DNA of 64,000 nt from Gandjariella thermophila (GTDB lineage: Bacteria > Actinomycetota > Actinomycetes > Mycobacteriales > Pseudonocardiaceae), in NCBI RefSeq assembly GCF_005405885.1, contig NZ_BJFL01000002.1, forward strand, positions 248,001 to 312,000. The letters run 5' to 3'. A program made the position numbers and the translations under genes. Below, piece after piece: positions 51,842-60,142 of the stretch (the stretch's first letter is position 1; each line of letters starts with the position of its first letter). The notes beneath the pieces were generated by a model. It was not told the DNA's origin. It ran no database searches and was given only the letters and a program-made list of their open reading frames with translations.

Positions 51842-52060
51842 TTGAACCGTCGCGACACCCGATGACGTACCCGTGACCAACCACGGCAGGCCCGGAGGGC
51901 GCTCGGCGCTGCCGCTCGCGCGGCGGATCGATCGCCCGATGAGACCTTCGGGCCTGCGCCAAAGGAAGGAAGTCACTTCACGGGTGGCGGGGGTCGCGCT
52001 GTCATGGTCGTAGAGCGTGGCCGCTCGGCACGACGAGTCAACATCGATGCGGGGTGCACG

Positions 52061-53395
52061 ATGATCGGCAACCGCTGGGCACTCCGACCCTGGGCCGGCC
52101 GGAGGGTGCCCGTCGGTCGGCTGGCGCAACCGGTGATGGCCGTGCTGATCGTCGTGGTGGGCGGCTTGGTGTGGCGGCGCGACCATGTCGCCGCGACCGA
52201 CCTGTGGATCGCGGGCGGGGTGCTGGCGGTGCTCGCGTCCGGCTGGCGCAGCGTTGGCGAACTGCGCTGCCGCAGGCTCGGGGCGGACCTGCCGGCACTG
52301 CTCGCCGCGGCAACCGCGCTGTATCTCGGCGAGTACCTGGTCGCCGCGGTGATCGGGGCGCTGGCCGCGGCCGCCAGGCTGGTGCGCGGGCTCGGCATGT
52401 ACCAGGCCAGGCAGGACCTGCGGCGGCTGGTGTCCGGGGCGGCCAGGTGGGCGCACCGCAGGGAACTGGGCAGCGTTTTCGGCGGTGTGCGCACCGTGCC
52501 CTCGGACGTGGTGGAGCCGGGCGACCTGCTGGTGGTGCCGTGCGGGGCGACGGTGGCGGTGGATTGCCGGCTGGCGGAGTCCGGCTACTTCGACGAGTCC
52601 GCGCTGGGCGGCCGGCTCACCCCGGTGCTTCGCGGCGCCGGAGAACCCGTGGGCAGCGGCGCGGTCAACGTCGGGCCGGCCACCGAGATGTGGGCCACCC
52701 GCAGGGCCGCGGACAGCGCGCAGCAGCGGCTGATCCGCGCGGCCGAACGGCTCACCGTGGACGCCGCCCCGCTGGTACGGCTGACAGGCCGGCTGGCACC
52801 CGGGTTCCTGCTCGCGGTGGCGATGCTCGCCGGCGCGACCTGGCTGGCGTCCGGCCAACCGGACCGCGCCCTGGCGGTGGTCGCCGCGGCGGCCCTCGCC
52901 CCGCTGACGGTAGCCGCGCGGATCGCGCTGACCGCGGGGACCTCCCGGGCGGCGCGGCTCGGTGCGCTGGTGCCGGACGGCTCCGACTTCGAGCGGCTGT
53001 CCCGGTTCCGCGCGAGCCGCCCGGTGCTGGTCCGCTCAGGGGCGGGCGAGGCGGACGCGCGGGCGGCCGAGCACGTGCCACTTCCGGGCGGCGTGCTGGT
53101 CGCGGACGCCCGGCAGGTCGCGCTGCCCACGGTGGCGGCGGCCGCGCGGCGGGCGCGGCGCGTCGCCGTGCAGAGCGTGGTCGTCGGCCTGGTACTCACC
53201 GCCGCCGCCATGGCCGGCGCGGCGCTCGGGCGGCTGGGCCCGGCGGCCGCGGTCGGCACGCAGTGCCTGACCGACGCGGTGGTGGTGGCCTGCGCCCTGC
53301 GCGCCCTGCTGCCGCCGTGGCTGGGCGGCCGGCGGCGCGGCGTGGACCAGTCATCCGGCGGCGATCTGCGCCCTGGGCTGGCGCACAGTAGCTGA
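52061..53395 (+). CDS. P1B-ATPase-like membrane protein without catalytic domains
   Basis: 444 residues. It follows the P1B plan: membrane segments (A-A-A-T-A-L-Y-L-G-E-Y-L-V-A-A-V), an actuator domain (V-E-P-G-D-L-L-V-V-P-C-G-A-T-V-A-V-D, then D-E-S-A-L-G-G-R), and a pair of helices ending L-V-P-D-G-S-D-F-E-R-L. The C-terminal pair [14 protein letters not shown] is also family-like. But T-G-E of the actuator reads G-G-R, the metal-site C-P-x motif reads A-L-A-P-L, and the D-K-T-G-T phosphorylation domain (about 250 residues) is reduced to some 45 unrelated residues. It cannot pump by the usual cycle. Start ATG 52061 or 52004. Confidence 0.8.
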   Translation: MIGNRWALRPWAGRRVPVGRLAQPVMAVLIVVVGGLVWRRDHVAATDLWIAGGVLAVLASGWRSVGELRCRRLGADLPALLAAATALYLGEYLVAAVIGALAAAARLVRGLGMYQARQDLRRLVSGAARWAHRRELGSVFGGVRTVPSDVVEPGDLLVVPCGATVAVDCRLAESGYFDESALGGRLTPVLRGAGEPVGSGAVNVGPATEMWATRRAADSAQQRLIRAAERLTVDAAPLVRLTGRLAPGFLLAVAMLAGATWLASGQPDRALAVVAAAALAPLTVAARIALTAGTSRAARLGALVPDGSDFERLSRFRASRPVLVRSGAGEADARAAEHVPLPGGVLVADARQVALPTVAAAARRARRVAVQSVVVGLVLTAAAMAGAALGRLGPAAAVGTQCLTDAVVVACALRALLPPWLGGRRRGVDQSSGGDLRPGLAHSS

Positions 53396-53469
53396 CCGCG
53401 CCGGATCGAGCCCCGGCCGAAGCGCGTTCCGGAACGCGCACCGGTGACCACCCGCTCCGGAACATCCGA

Positions 53470-53489
53470 TTAGGGCACTCCGGCCCTGG
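53470..53489. promoter_or_regulatory. DosR/DevR-like box upstream of the CBS-Usp-PRTase operon
   Basis: TTAGGGCACTCCGGCCCTGG has GGG and CCC with the right eight-base spacing and imperfect inner bases (A instead of C at core position 5). The wider inverted repeat is AGGGC-N6-GCCCT. It lies 54-73 bases before the CBS-domain gene, the first of three genes in a row. Confidence 0.4.
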
Positions 53490-53542
53490 TAACTCGGCGA
53501 CGAGTGTGCTTAGCGTCGGCCGTCGAGTGGTGGGGGTGCCGC

Positions 53543-54169
53543 ATGCGAGCGACCGACGTGATGAGCCGGCCCGTGGCCACCGTGCACCCCGGTACGGCGG
53601 TGCGTGAAGCCATCGTGGTGCTCACCGAGAACGGGTGCGCGGCGCTACCCGTGGTCGACGAGCGGGACCGGCTGGTCGGCGTGGTCACCGAGGCGGACCT
53701 GCTCGCGGAGGCCACCCGGGTGCGGGCGGATGCCGCGCTCTCCGTCGCGGAGGTGATGTCGGCGCCGACCGTGGTGCTCGGTGCCGACGCCGACGTGGTG
53801 TCGATCGCGGAAGCCATGCTGGCCGGCGACGCGCGGTGGGTACCGATCGTGGACGGGGACCTGCTGCTCGGCGTGGTCTGCCGTGGCGACGTGCTCGGTT
53901 CGCTGGTGCGGGACGACGACGTGATCGGCGCGCGGGTGCGCCGGCTGCTCTGCGAGTACGCCGGGTGGCGGCGGCGGTGGTTGGTCGAGGTCGACGACGG
54001 CGTGGTCACCGTTTCCGGCCACTTCGCCGACGACACGGAGCAGCGGATCGTGGTGGCATTGACGGAGACCGTGGCCGGGGTGGCCGGGGTCGTGGTGCGG
54101 CCGGACCGGGGCGGGGCGCCCGGGCGGCGGGCACCCGCTGAGCGAGGCGAGTCACGACACTCGCCGTGA
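53543..54169 (+). CDS. CBS-pair protein with C-terminal BON domain
   Basis: 208 residues. CBS 1 is at residues about 1-55 (A-T-D-V-M-S-R-P-V-A-T-V, L-P-V-V-D-E-R-D-R-L-V-G-V-V-T-E-A-D-L-L) and CBS 2 at about 65-125 (V-A-E-V-M-S-A-P-T-V-V, L-L-G-V-V-C-R-G-D-V-L). A BON-type segment is at about 140-190 (W-L-V-E-V-D-D-G-V-V-T-V-S-G-H-F). It probably senses adenine nucleotides. Related single CBS proteins (Rv2626c) belong to the DosR regulon. ATG 53543 follows GGTGGGGGTG. First of an apparent operon with Usp and PRTase-hydrolase genes. Confidence 0.9.
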   Translation: MRATDVMSRPVATVHPGTAVREAIVVLTENGCAALPVVDERDRLVGVVTEADLLAEATRVRADAALSVAEVMSAPTVVLGADADVVSIAEAMLAGDARWVPIVDGDLLLGVVCRGDVLGSLVRDDDVIGARVRRLLCEYAGWRRRWLVEVDDGVVTVSGHFADDTEQRIVVALTETVAGVAGVVVRPDRGGAPGRRAPAERGESRHSP

Positions 54170-54270
54170 CCATGGCGCCACCCGGGCCGCCCGGCGGGAC
54201 GCCGTCTCGGGGCCGGAACCTGCCGGCGGGATCGTGGGCACACGGACTTGCGGCCGAGAAGGAGGACGGG

Positions 54271-55161
54271 ATGACACTGAGATCGGTGGTGGCACCGATC
54301 GTGGTTGGCGTGGACGGGTCGGCGGCGGCGCGGCACGCGGTTCGCTGGTCGGCGGGAGAGGCGGCGCGGCGGGACTGCCCGCTGCGCGTGGTGCACGCGC
54401 ACACCTGGCCCACCCGCCGGTCCCGGGCGCGGTACGCGGCCGAGTACGGCTACCGGCGCGCATTGCTCAGCCGGGCCAGACGATGGGTGGACGAGGGTGT
54501 GGCGCTGGCCCGCGGCACCGCGCCGGCGGTGCGGGTGGAGGGCGACGTTCGGGTCGGCTCCGTCGTGGAGTTGCTGCGCGAGGAGTCCCGGTCGGCCCGG
54601 CTGGTGGTGATCGGCGCGGCGGACCGGGGCGGCCCGGCCGCGCTGTGGGAGCACGCCACCGCCGCCAAGCTCACCGCGCAGGGTCACTGCCCCGTGGTCG
54701 TGGTGCGGGGGCAGCCGGGCCGCGCCGTCCACCGGGACGGGCCGGTGGCGGTGGGCGTGGACGGGTCGCTGGCGAGCGGCGCCGCGGTCGGGTTCGCCTT
54801 CGACGCCGCCGCCGCGCACGGTGTCCCGCTGATCGCGGTGCATTCCTGGCACCGGTTGCTCGCGGACGGGCCGCTGGCCGCGCTGCCGATGCGGCAGGGC
54901 GTCGAGGCGGACGAGGAGTGGCTGCTGGATCGGCAGCTCGCGGTGTGGGAGCGGCGCTACCCCGGGGTGGCGGTGCGCCGCGTGGTGACCCGGGGTCGGC
55001 TGATCCGCTCGCTGGTGGAGCGGTCCGCGGGCGCCGGGCTGCTGGTGCTCGGCAGCCGCCGGCGTGGCGTGTCCGGAACGCTGCTGGGCTCCGTCGAGCA
55101 GGCGGTGCTGCACCGGATGCCCTGCCCGGTCGCCATCGTCGGGGCGGGGGCGCAGGGCTGA
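54271..55161 (+). CDS. Tandem-domain universal stress protein (Rv2623-like)
   Basis: 296 residues, the length of Rv2623. Two Usp domains: strand I-V-V-G-V-D-G-S-A-A-A-R at residue 10 and V-A-V-G-V-D-G-S-L-A-S-G near 158. The second ends with the ATP-binding G-S-R-R-R-G-V-S-G-T-L-L-G-S-V; the first has the weaker G-A-A-D-R-G-G-P-A-A-L-W-E. Such proteins bind ATP and slow growth in dormancy. GGAGG precedes ATG 54271. Middle gene of the CBS-Usp-PRTase group. Confidence 0.92.
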   Translation: MTLRSVVAPIVVGVDGSAAARHAVRWSAGEAARRDCPLRVVHAHTWPTRRSRARYAAEYGYRRALLSRARRWVDEGVALARGTAPAVRVEGDVRVGSVVELLREESRSARLVVIGAADRGGPAALWEHATAAKLTAQGHCPVVVVRGQPGRAVHRDGPVAVGVDGSLASGAAVGFAFDAAAAHGVPLIAVHSWHRLLADGPLAALPMRQGVEADEEWLLDRQLAVWERRYPGVAVRRVVTRGRLIRSLVERSAGAGLLVLGSRRRGVSGTLLGSVEQAVLHRMPCPVAIVGAGAQG

Positions 55162-55267
55162 CCGCCGGGGTGCGGACCGGGTGCGGCGACGTCGCCCGGC
55201 TCCCGGCTGGCGGGTACGCGGAGGTCGACGCTGCAGCCGATCCCAGTGGCGGGAACGGAGGCGAGTC

Positions 55268-56602
55268 ATGTTGTTCACCGACCGGGCGGATGCCGGGCGG
55301 CGTCTCGCCGACCGGCTGCGCCATCTGCGCGACGCCAACGTGGTGGTGGTCGGGCTGCCGCGTGGCGGGGTCGCCGTGGCGTTCGAGGTGGCCAGGGCGC
55401 TGAACGCGCCGCTGGATGTGATCGTGGTGCGCAAGCTCGGCGTGCCCACCCAACCGGAGCTCGGCCTCGGCGCCATCGGCGAGGGTGGGGTCCGCATCAT
55501 CAACGACGAGGTCGTGACGATGGCGGGGGTCGGCGAGGCGGACATCGCCGCGGTGGAGGAGCGCGAGCGCGCCGAACTGGAGCGGCGTGCCCGGCGGTTC
55601 CGCGACGGCCGGCCCCGGGTGGCGGTCTCCGGCCGGACCGTGGTGGTGGTCGACGACGGGCTCGCCACCGGCTCGACCGCCAGGGCGGCCTGCCGGGTGC
55701 TTCGCGCGCAGGGCGCGCACCGCGTGGTGCTCGCCGTGCCGGTGGCCCCGGGCAGCGCGCTGCAGCGGCTGCGCGGCGACGTCGACGACGTGGTGTGCCT
55801 GGCCACCCCGGAGCCGTTCTTCGCGATCGGCGAGTGGTACCGCGACTTCACCCAGACCCCCGACGAGCAGGTGGTCGACCTGCTGACCAAAGCGGCCGAC
55901 TTCGGCCGCCCAGCCGGGGACGCGGGCCGCGCGGCCGCCGCCGACGCCGCCGTGAGCGACCAGGAGGTCGAGGTGCGCGCCGGCCCGGTCCGGCTCGGCG
56001 GTCACCTCACCGTGCCCTACGGCTCGCCCGGGATGGTGGTGTTCGCGCACGGCAGCGGCAGCAGCCGGTACAGCCCCCGCAACCGGTTCGTCGCCGACGC
56101 GCTCACCGACGCCGGCTTGGGCACACTGCTGTTCGACCTGCTCACCACCGAGGAGGAGGCCGACAGGGAGAACGTCTTCGACATCGACCTGCTCGGCGAT
56201 CGGCTGGCCGCGGCGACCCGCTGGCTGCGCGAGATGATCGGCCCGGACATGCCGGTCGGCTACTTCGGCGCGAGCACCGGCGCCGCGGCCGCGCTGTGGG
56301 CGAGCGCCGAGCCGGACCTGGACGTCGCCGCGGTGGTCTCCCGCGGCGGCCGGCCGGACCTGGCCTGGCCCCGACTGGCGTCGGTGCGCACCCCGACGCT
56401 GCTCATCGTGGGCGGGCGCGACGAGCTGGTGCTGGACCTCAACCGGCACGCCCAGGCCAGGCTGGACTGCGAGAACCGGCTCGCCGTGGTGCCGGGGGCC
56501 ACGCACCTGTTCGAGGAACCGGGTGCGCTGGAGGCCGTGGCCGATCTCGCCAGGGACTGGTTCGTGGACCACCTGACCGCGGCGATGCAGCCGGCGTGGT
56601 GA
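55268..56602 (+). CDS. Phosphoribosyltransferase-alpha/beta-hydrolase fusion, intact triad
   Basis: 444 residues, like Rv0571c. PRTase domain at 1-210 with the PRPP loop V-V-V-V-D-D-G-L-A-T-G-S-T and V-V-V-G-L-P-R-G-G-V-A-V-A. Hydrolase domain at about 230-440: V-V-F-A-H-G-S-G-S-S-R, nucleophile elbow G-Y-F-G-A-S-T-G-A (Ser), acid in G-G-R-D-E and His in G-A-T-H-L-F. The triad is intact, unlike its paralogue 10 kb upstream. The link between the domains' activities is unknown. GGAGGCGA lies ahead of ATG 55268. Last gene of the CBS-Usp group; 14 bases separate it from the convergent kinase gene. Confidence 0.92.
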   Translation: MLFTDRADAGRRLADRLRHLRDANVVVVGLPRGGVAVAFEVARALNAPLDVIVVRKLGVPTQPELGLGAIGEGGVRIINDEVVTMAGVGEADIAAVEERERAELERRARRFRDGRPRVAVSGRTVVVVDDGLATGSTARAACRVLRAQGAHRVVLAVPVAPGSALQRLRGDVDDVVCLATPEPFFAIGEWYRDFTQTPDEQVVDLLTKAADFGRPAGDAGRAAAADAAVSDQEVEVRAGPVRLGGHLTVPYGSPGMVVFAHGSGSSRYSPRNRFVADALTDAGLGTLLFDLLTTEEEADRENVFDIDLLGDRLAAATRWLREMIGPDMPVGYFGASTGAAAALWASAEPDLDVAAVVSRGGRPDLAWPRLASVRTPTLLIVGGRDELVLDLNRHAQARLDCENRLAVVPGATHLFEEPGALEAVADLARDWFVDHLTAAMQPAW

Positions 56603-56616
56603 TCCCGGCGGGCGCC

Positions 56617-58458
56617 CTAGCGCCAGCGGAGCGGGACGCGCCAGTGCACCGTGGTGCCGCGGCCGGGTGTCGAGTCGACGGTCAGTTCGCCGTCCCATCG
56701 CGCGGCGCGCTCGGCGAGGTTGGTCAGCCCGCCGCCGCGCGGATGGGTCGGTGCGATGCCCTTGCCGTCGTCGGCGACCACCATGCGCAGTTTGCCGTCG
56801 TCCGCGGTGACCTCCACCGACACCTGGCGGGCCGCGGCGTGCCGGGCGGTGTTGGACAGGGCCTCGCGGAGCGCGGCGAGCAGGTCGGCCCGGATGCCGT
56901 CCGGCACCGCGGAGTCCAGCGGCCCCGCCATGCCCAGCCGGGGCTCGAAACCGAGCGCGCCGACCGCTTCGGCCACCACGGTGAGCACGTCGACCCGCAG
57001 GCTGCGGCGCTCGTCCACCGGTGCCTGCAGCGAGAAGATGCTGCGGCGGATCTCCCGGATGGTGCGGTCCACGTCGTTGACGAATCCCTGCAGCCGCTCC
57101 GCCGCGTCGGGCTCGGCAGCCAGCCTGGCCAGCCCCTGCAGGCCCAGCCCCACCGCGAACAGCTGCTGGATCACCTGGTTGTGCAGGTCGCGGGCGATCC
57201 GGTCACGCTCCTCGAACACCGCGAGCCGTTGTCGGTCCTCGACGGCGCGGGTGAACTGGACGGCCAACGCGGCATGCGCGGCGAAGGCGCAGATCATCTG
57301 CACCACCGAGGTGTCGAACGGCGGGTCGCCCCGCCGCCTGGCGACCAGCAGCACGCCGAGGGCGCTGTCCCGGGCGGACAGCGGCACCAGCACCGCCGGC
57401 CCGAGCGCGGCCGCCTCGGTGGGCCACGGCGCGTCCTCCCGCCCCAGCCACTGCCCGCGGGTGGCCGCGAGGTCGTCGACGATCCGCGGCGATCCGGACC
57501 GGAACGTGGCGCCGCCGGCCGTGCCCTCCATCGGGACCTGGAGGCCCGCCAACGCCTCGCCGCCCGGCCCGTCCACCACCTCCAGCACCAGCCGGCTGCC
57601 GTCCGCGCTGGGCAGCGCGATGGACGCCGCCGGAGCGCCGGCGATGGCGCGGGCGCGGCTGGCGATCAGCCGCAGCGCGTCTGCGGCACTCCGCCCGGCC
57701 AGCAGCGCCGTGGTGATCTCGTTGGACGCCCGCAGCCACAGCTCGCGCTGCCGGCTCCGCTCGTACAGCCGGGCGTTCTCGATCGCCGCGCCGGCCGCCG
57801 CGGCCAGCGCCACCACGATTTCCTCGTCCTCCTCGGTGAACTCACTGGCCCCGATTTTCTCGGTGAGGTACAGATTGCCGAACACCTCGCCGCGGACCCG
57901 GATCGGTACCCCGAGGAAAGATCCCATCGCAGGATGGTTTTTCGGGAAGCCGGCGGAACTCGGGTGGTCGGCCAGATTCGCCAGCCGAATCGGATGCGGA
58001 TGGTCGATCAGCAGCCCGAGAATTCCCCTGCCGGCGGGGAGTTCCCCGATCCGCCTGCGTTGCTCCGGGTTGATGCCGGTGAAGACGAAGTCGACCAATC
58101 TACGGTCCGGGCCGAGCACGCCCAGCGCTCCGTACCGGGCACCGACCAGGCCGCACGAGGAGTCGACGATCCTCCGCAGGACCTCCCGAAGGCTCAGGTC
58201 GCCGGTGACGCTGACCACCGCGTCAAGGAGCTCTTGAAGCCGTTCCTCGGAGACGATGACCTCTCGCGCGCGGTCAACCAGCTCGCTGACCAGGGCGTTG
58301 AGCCGGGCCCTTGAGTGGCCGGTGAGGGCGGCGTCGGGTGGGCCCTCGCCCCCGCGCGGTTCGGTGCGGCCGGGGTGGTCTCGCGGACCGCCGTGGCAGG
58401 ACACGTCACCGGAACGGACCGCCACGCGCACCCCCAATCTGTGCCGCAGGGTGCGCAT
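56617..58458 (-). CDS. DosS/DevS-type GAF sensor histidine kinase
   Basis: 613 residues. Two GAF domains at about 85-230 and 255-395. In the first, S-S-A-G-F-P-K-N-H-P-A-M-G-S-F-L-G-V-P keeps the His of DosS that binds haem, next to R-L-A-N-L-A-D-H-P, so it probably senses O2, NO or CO. H-box E-R-D-R-I-A-R-D-L-H-N-Q-V-I-Q-Q-L-F and ATP-binding lid N-T-A-R-H-A-A-A, D-D-G-K-G-I follow. No response regulator gene (devR/dosR) is beside it. The ATG at 58458 lacks a ribosome site and the first 50 residues are not conserved, so a later start is possible. A DosR-like box lies 75 bases upstream. Confidence 0.9.
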   Translation of the reverse strand: MRTLRHRLGVRVAVRSGDVSCHGGPRDHPGRTEPRGGEGPPDAALTGHSRARLNALVSELVDRAREVIVSEERLQELLDAVVSVTGDLSLREVLRRIVDSSCGLVGARYGALGVLGPDRRLVDFVFTGINPEQRRRIGELPAGRGILGLLIDHPHPIRLANLADHPSSAGFPKNHPAMGSFLGVPIRVRGEVFGNLYLTEKIGASEFTEEDEEIVVALAAAAGAAIENARLYERSRQRELWLRASNEITTALLAGRSAADALRLIASRARAIAGAPAASIALPSADGSRLVLEVVDGPGGEALAGLQVPMEGTAGGATFRSGSPRIVDDLAATRGQWLGREDAPWPTEAAALGPAVLVPLSARDSALGVLLVARRRGDPPFDTSVVQMICAFAAHAALAVQFTRAVEDRQRLAVFEERDRIARDLHNQVIQQLFAVGLGLQGLARLAAEPDAAERLQGFVNDVDRTIREIRRSIFSLQAPVDERRSLRVDVLTVVAEAVGALGFEPRLGMAGPLDSAVPDGIRADLLAALREALSNTARHAAARQVSVEVTADDGKLRMVVADDGKGIAPTHPRGGGLTNLAERAARWDGELTVDSTPGRGTTVHWRVPLRWR

Positions 58459-58530
58459 GACCGGTCACCAACTCACCCCGGCTTGGACGCACCCCAATCG
58501 ATGCCCCGGACGGCACGCCGACCTGTGAGG

Positions 58531-58548
58531 TAGGGTCTTACGGCCCTA
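58531..58548. promoter_or_regulatory. DosR/DevR-like box upstream of the sensor kinase
   Basis: TAGGGTCTTACGGCCCTA contains GGGTCTTACGGCCC (58533-58546), 11 of 14 positions of GGGACTWWAGTCCC, in a symmetrical TAGGG...CCCTA frame. Its centre is about 81 bases upstream of the kinase start. A weaker half-symmetric site (58564-58577, read on the minus strand) lies just beyond. This suggests autoregulation. Confidence 0.55.
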
Positions 58549-58669
58549 GCCTACGGCCGCCGATTGGCCTTTACCACCAGATGGGCTATTTTCACCACCC
58601 GATCGCGTGGACTTTTTCGAGTGGGCTGGCGGCCGCGCACGGTATCGGCGCCGGGTACGGAGTCCGCGC

Positions 58670-58855
58670 TCAGCCGCCGGGCGGCGGTACGTAGGTGTAG
58701 GTGGCGCCGGCGCTGGTCCCCCTGGGGTGGTCACCATGACCGCCACCGGGCCCGCCGTCCCGGCCGGCGCCTGCGCGTTGACCAGCGTGGGGGACAGCAC
58801 CGTGAACGCCGCCGGGGTGACAGTCAGCTTCGTGACCGTGGGAGCCATCTGTGCG
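58670..58855 (-). pseudogene. Remnant of an IPT/TIG-domain protein
   Basis: The minus strand reads A-P-T-V-T-K-L-T-V, P-A-A-F-T-V-L-S-P-T-L-V-N-A-Q-A-P-A-G-T and V-T-T-P-G-G, a fragment of an IPT/TIG beta-sandwich repeat. At a run of G after that the frame slips by one; in the next frame it continues T-S-A-G-A-T-Y-T-Y-V-P-P-P-G-G and a stop (58670-58672), the normal domain end. Upstream parts are missing. Apart from this and the DosR-like box, the 717-base gap (58459-59175) has no gene I can support; longer frames in it on both strands look accidental. Confidence 0.6.
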
Positions 58856-59175
58856 GGTCCGCCCGCGCGGCTGTTCGGGTTTCGTTCGTCCGCCGCGATC
58901 GGGCGTATGTGGCTGGTGTGTACGCTGGTACGGAATGGCACGGTGATACCGGCCGGTGTCATCTCGAGTTCACCTGACGTTCGTTGACCTGCGCAGATGT
59001 CGGCGCCGACCATCGAGATGTCGTGGTCAGTCAGGCGCGCGGGCCGAATAACGAAAGATCACCGAACGGCCCGGCGCGAATGCGAAGTAACCGCGAAATC
59101 AGCGAGCCGAATGCCGCACGCCGGTGCGCCGGGCACGGCCGTGCCGGCGGCGAGTATCGACAGGGAGGTCTCTCG

Positions 59176-59469
59176 GTGGTCGGTGGCCAATTCGGCGCAT
59201 GGCGCCCGGACGTGCGCGACCTGCCGGGCACCGTGGCCGGGCTGTTCCGCATGCTGCCCGGCCCGGTGACCGCGACCGCGGTCGCCGTCGCGGACGGCTG
59301 CCGTGCGGCACTGACCCCGCACGGCCTTCGGCGCGCGCTGGACCTTGCCGAACCGGTCCTGGTCGGTGCCGCGCAGCGCGCCGGCGCCGGGGCGCCTGAG
59401 ATGCTCGCGGTGCTGGTCGCGGTGAAGATGGTCCAGCAGGTTCTGCGGCACGTCGCCGAGCAGAACTGA
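59176..59469 (+). CDS. Small hydrophobic hypothetical protein, 97 residues
   Basis: Begins at GTG 59176 with GGGAGG seven bases upstream. M-V-G-G-Q-F-G-A-W-R-P-D-V-R-D-L-P-G-T-V, then amphipathic and hydrophobic helices (A-L-D-L-A-E-P-V-L-V-G-A-A-Q, E-M-L-A-V-L-V-A-V-K-M-V-Q-Q-V-L). No family known. It lies upstream of the next two genes on the same strand (170 bases) and may accompany the P-type ATPase. Confidence 0.6.
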   Translation: MVGGQFGAWRPDVRDLPGTVAGLFRMLPGPVTATAVAVADGCRAALTPHGLRRALDLAEPVLVGAAQRAGAGAPEMLAVLVAVKMVQQVLRHVAEQN

Positions 59470-59638
59470 AACCGCCCCGCCCGAGGAACGTGGGATTCCT
59501 CGGGCAGGTGTGAGACCGTCGCCTCCCGGGTACGCCCCTGTTCGCAGGTCGCCACACCTGCTCCGGCGCGCATGTCCGCCGCGGTCGAGAAGACCGAGCG
59601 GCGCGGCGCGCGGAGGGTTACGACGGCAGGAGGCACGC

Positions 59639-60115
59639 GTGGCTGACAGGGGTTCCTCGTCCCAGGCGGCACCACGTCCGGTGGCGGCCGTCAACCAGGC
59701 GATCGAGCGGGTGCCGGAGGCTCTCAGCCGGGTGCCCGGCGCCGCGGTGGTGCGCAACGCGACCAGCAACGTGCTGGACGCCGTGGGCACGGTGTCGCCG
59801 CAGGCGCGCCGTGCCGCCGTGTACGCGGGTGCGGCCGCGCTCGGGGTGATCGGGCTGATCGAGTGGCCGGTGGCCGCGGCGGTGGCCGGGGTGGCCTGGC
59901 TGACCCAGCCGCGGCGGGAGGGCGACTCCCGCGAGCGGCAGCCGGCCCGCGCTGGCCGGGCACGGCAACCCGCCCGCCGGGAGGCCGCCCGGAGCACCCG
60001 GGGCGGCACAGCACGGTCCTCCCGGGGCACCACCTCGCGCGCATCGGCACGGACGTCCGGCCGGGGCGGCAGAACACGCCGGACCAGCGGGGGCACCACG
60101 ACCACTTCGTCCTGA
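59639..60115 (+). CDS. Membrane protein with a basic Ser/Arg-rich tail
   Basis: 158 residues. Residues 1-60 are mixed (V-N-Q-A-I-E-R-V-P-E-A-L-S-R-V-P-G-A-A-V-V-R). A hydrophobic stretch at about 60-90 (A-A-V-Y-A-G-A-A-A-L-G-V-I-G-L-I-E-W-P-V-A-A-A-V-A-G-V-A-W-L) is followed by about 65 residues dominated by Arg, Ser, Thr and Gly. AGGAGG is five bases before GTG 59639. Only 27 bases separate it from the P-type ATPase gene, so it is probably an accessory protein of it. Confidence 0.75.
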   Translation: MADRGSSSQAAPRPVAAVNQAIERVPEALSRVPGAAVVRNATSNVLDAVGTVSPQARRAAVYAGAAALGVIGLIEWPVAAAVAGVAWLTQPRREGDSRERQPARAGRARQPARREAARSTRGGTARSSRGTTSRASARTSGRGGRTRRTSGGTTTTSS

Positions 60116-60142
60116 CCGTCGGGCCCGGACGAGGTGGCATCG

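Noticed and set aside
55246-58314. A 1022-codon plus-strand frame covering the PRTase-hydrolase and kinase genes
   Set aside because: It is out of frame with the first and antisense to the second, has no recognisable domain, and is an effect of codon-position GC bias.
58607-58987. 126-codon plus-strand frame in the gap before 59176
   Set aside because: It is antisense to the IPT/TIG remnant, has no ribosome site and a composition like chance.
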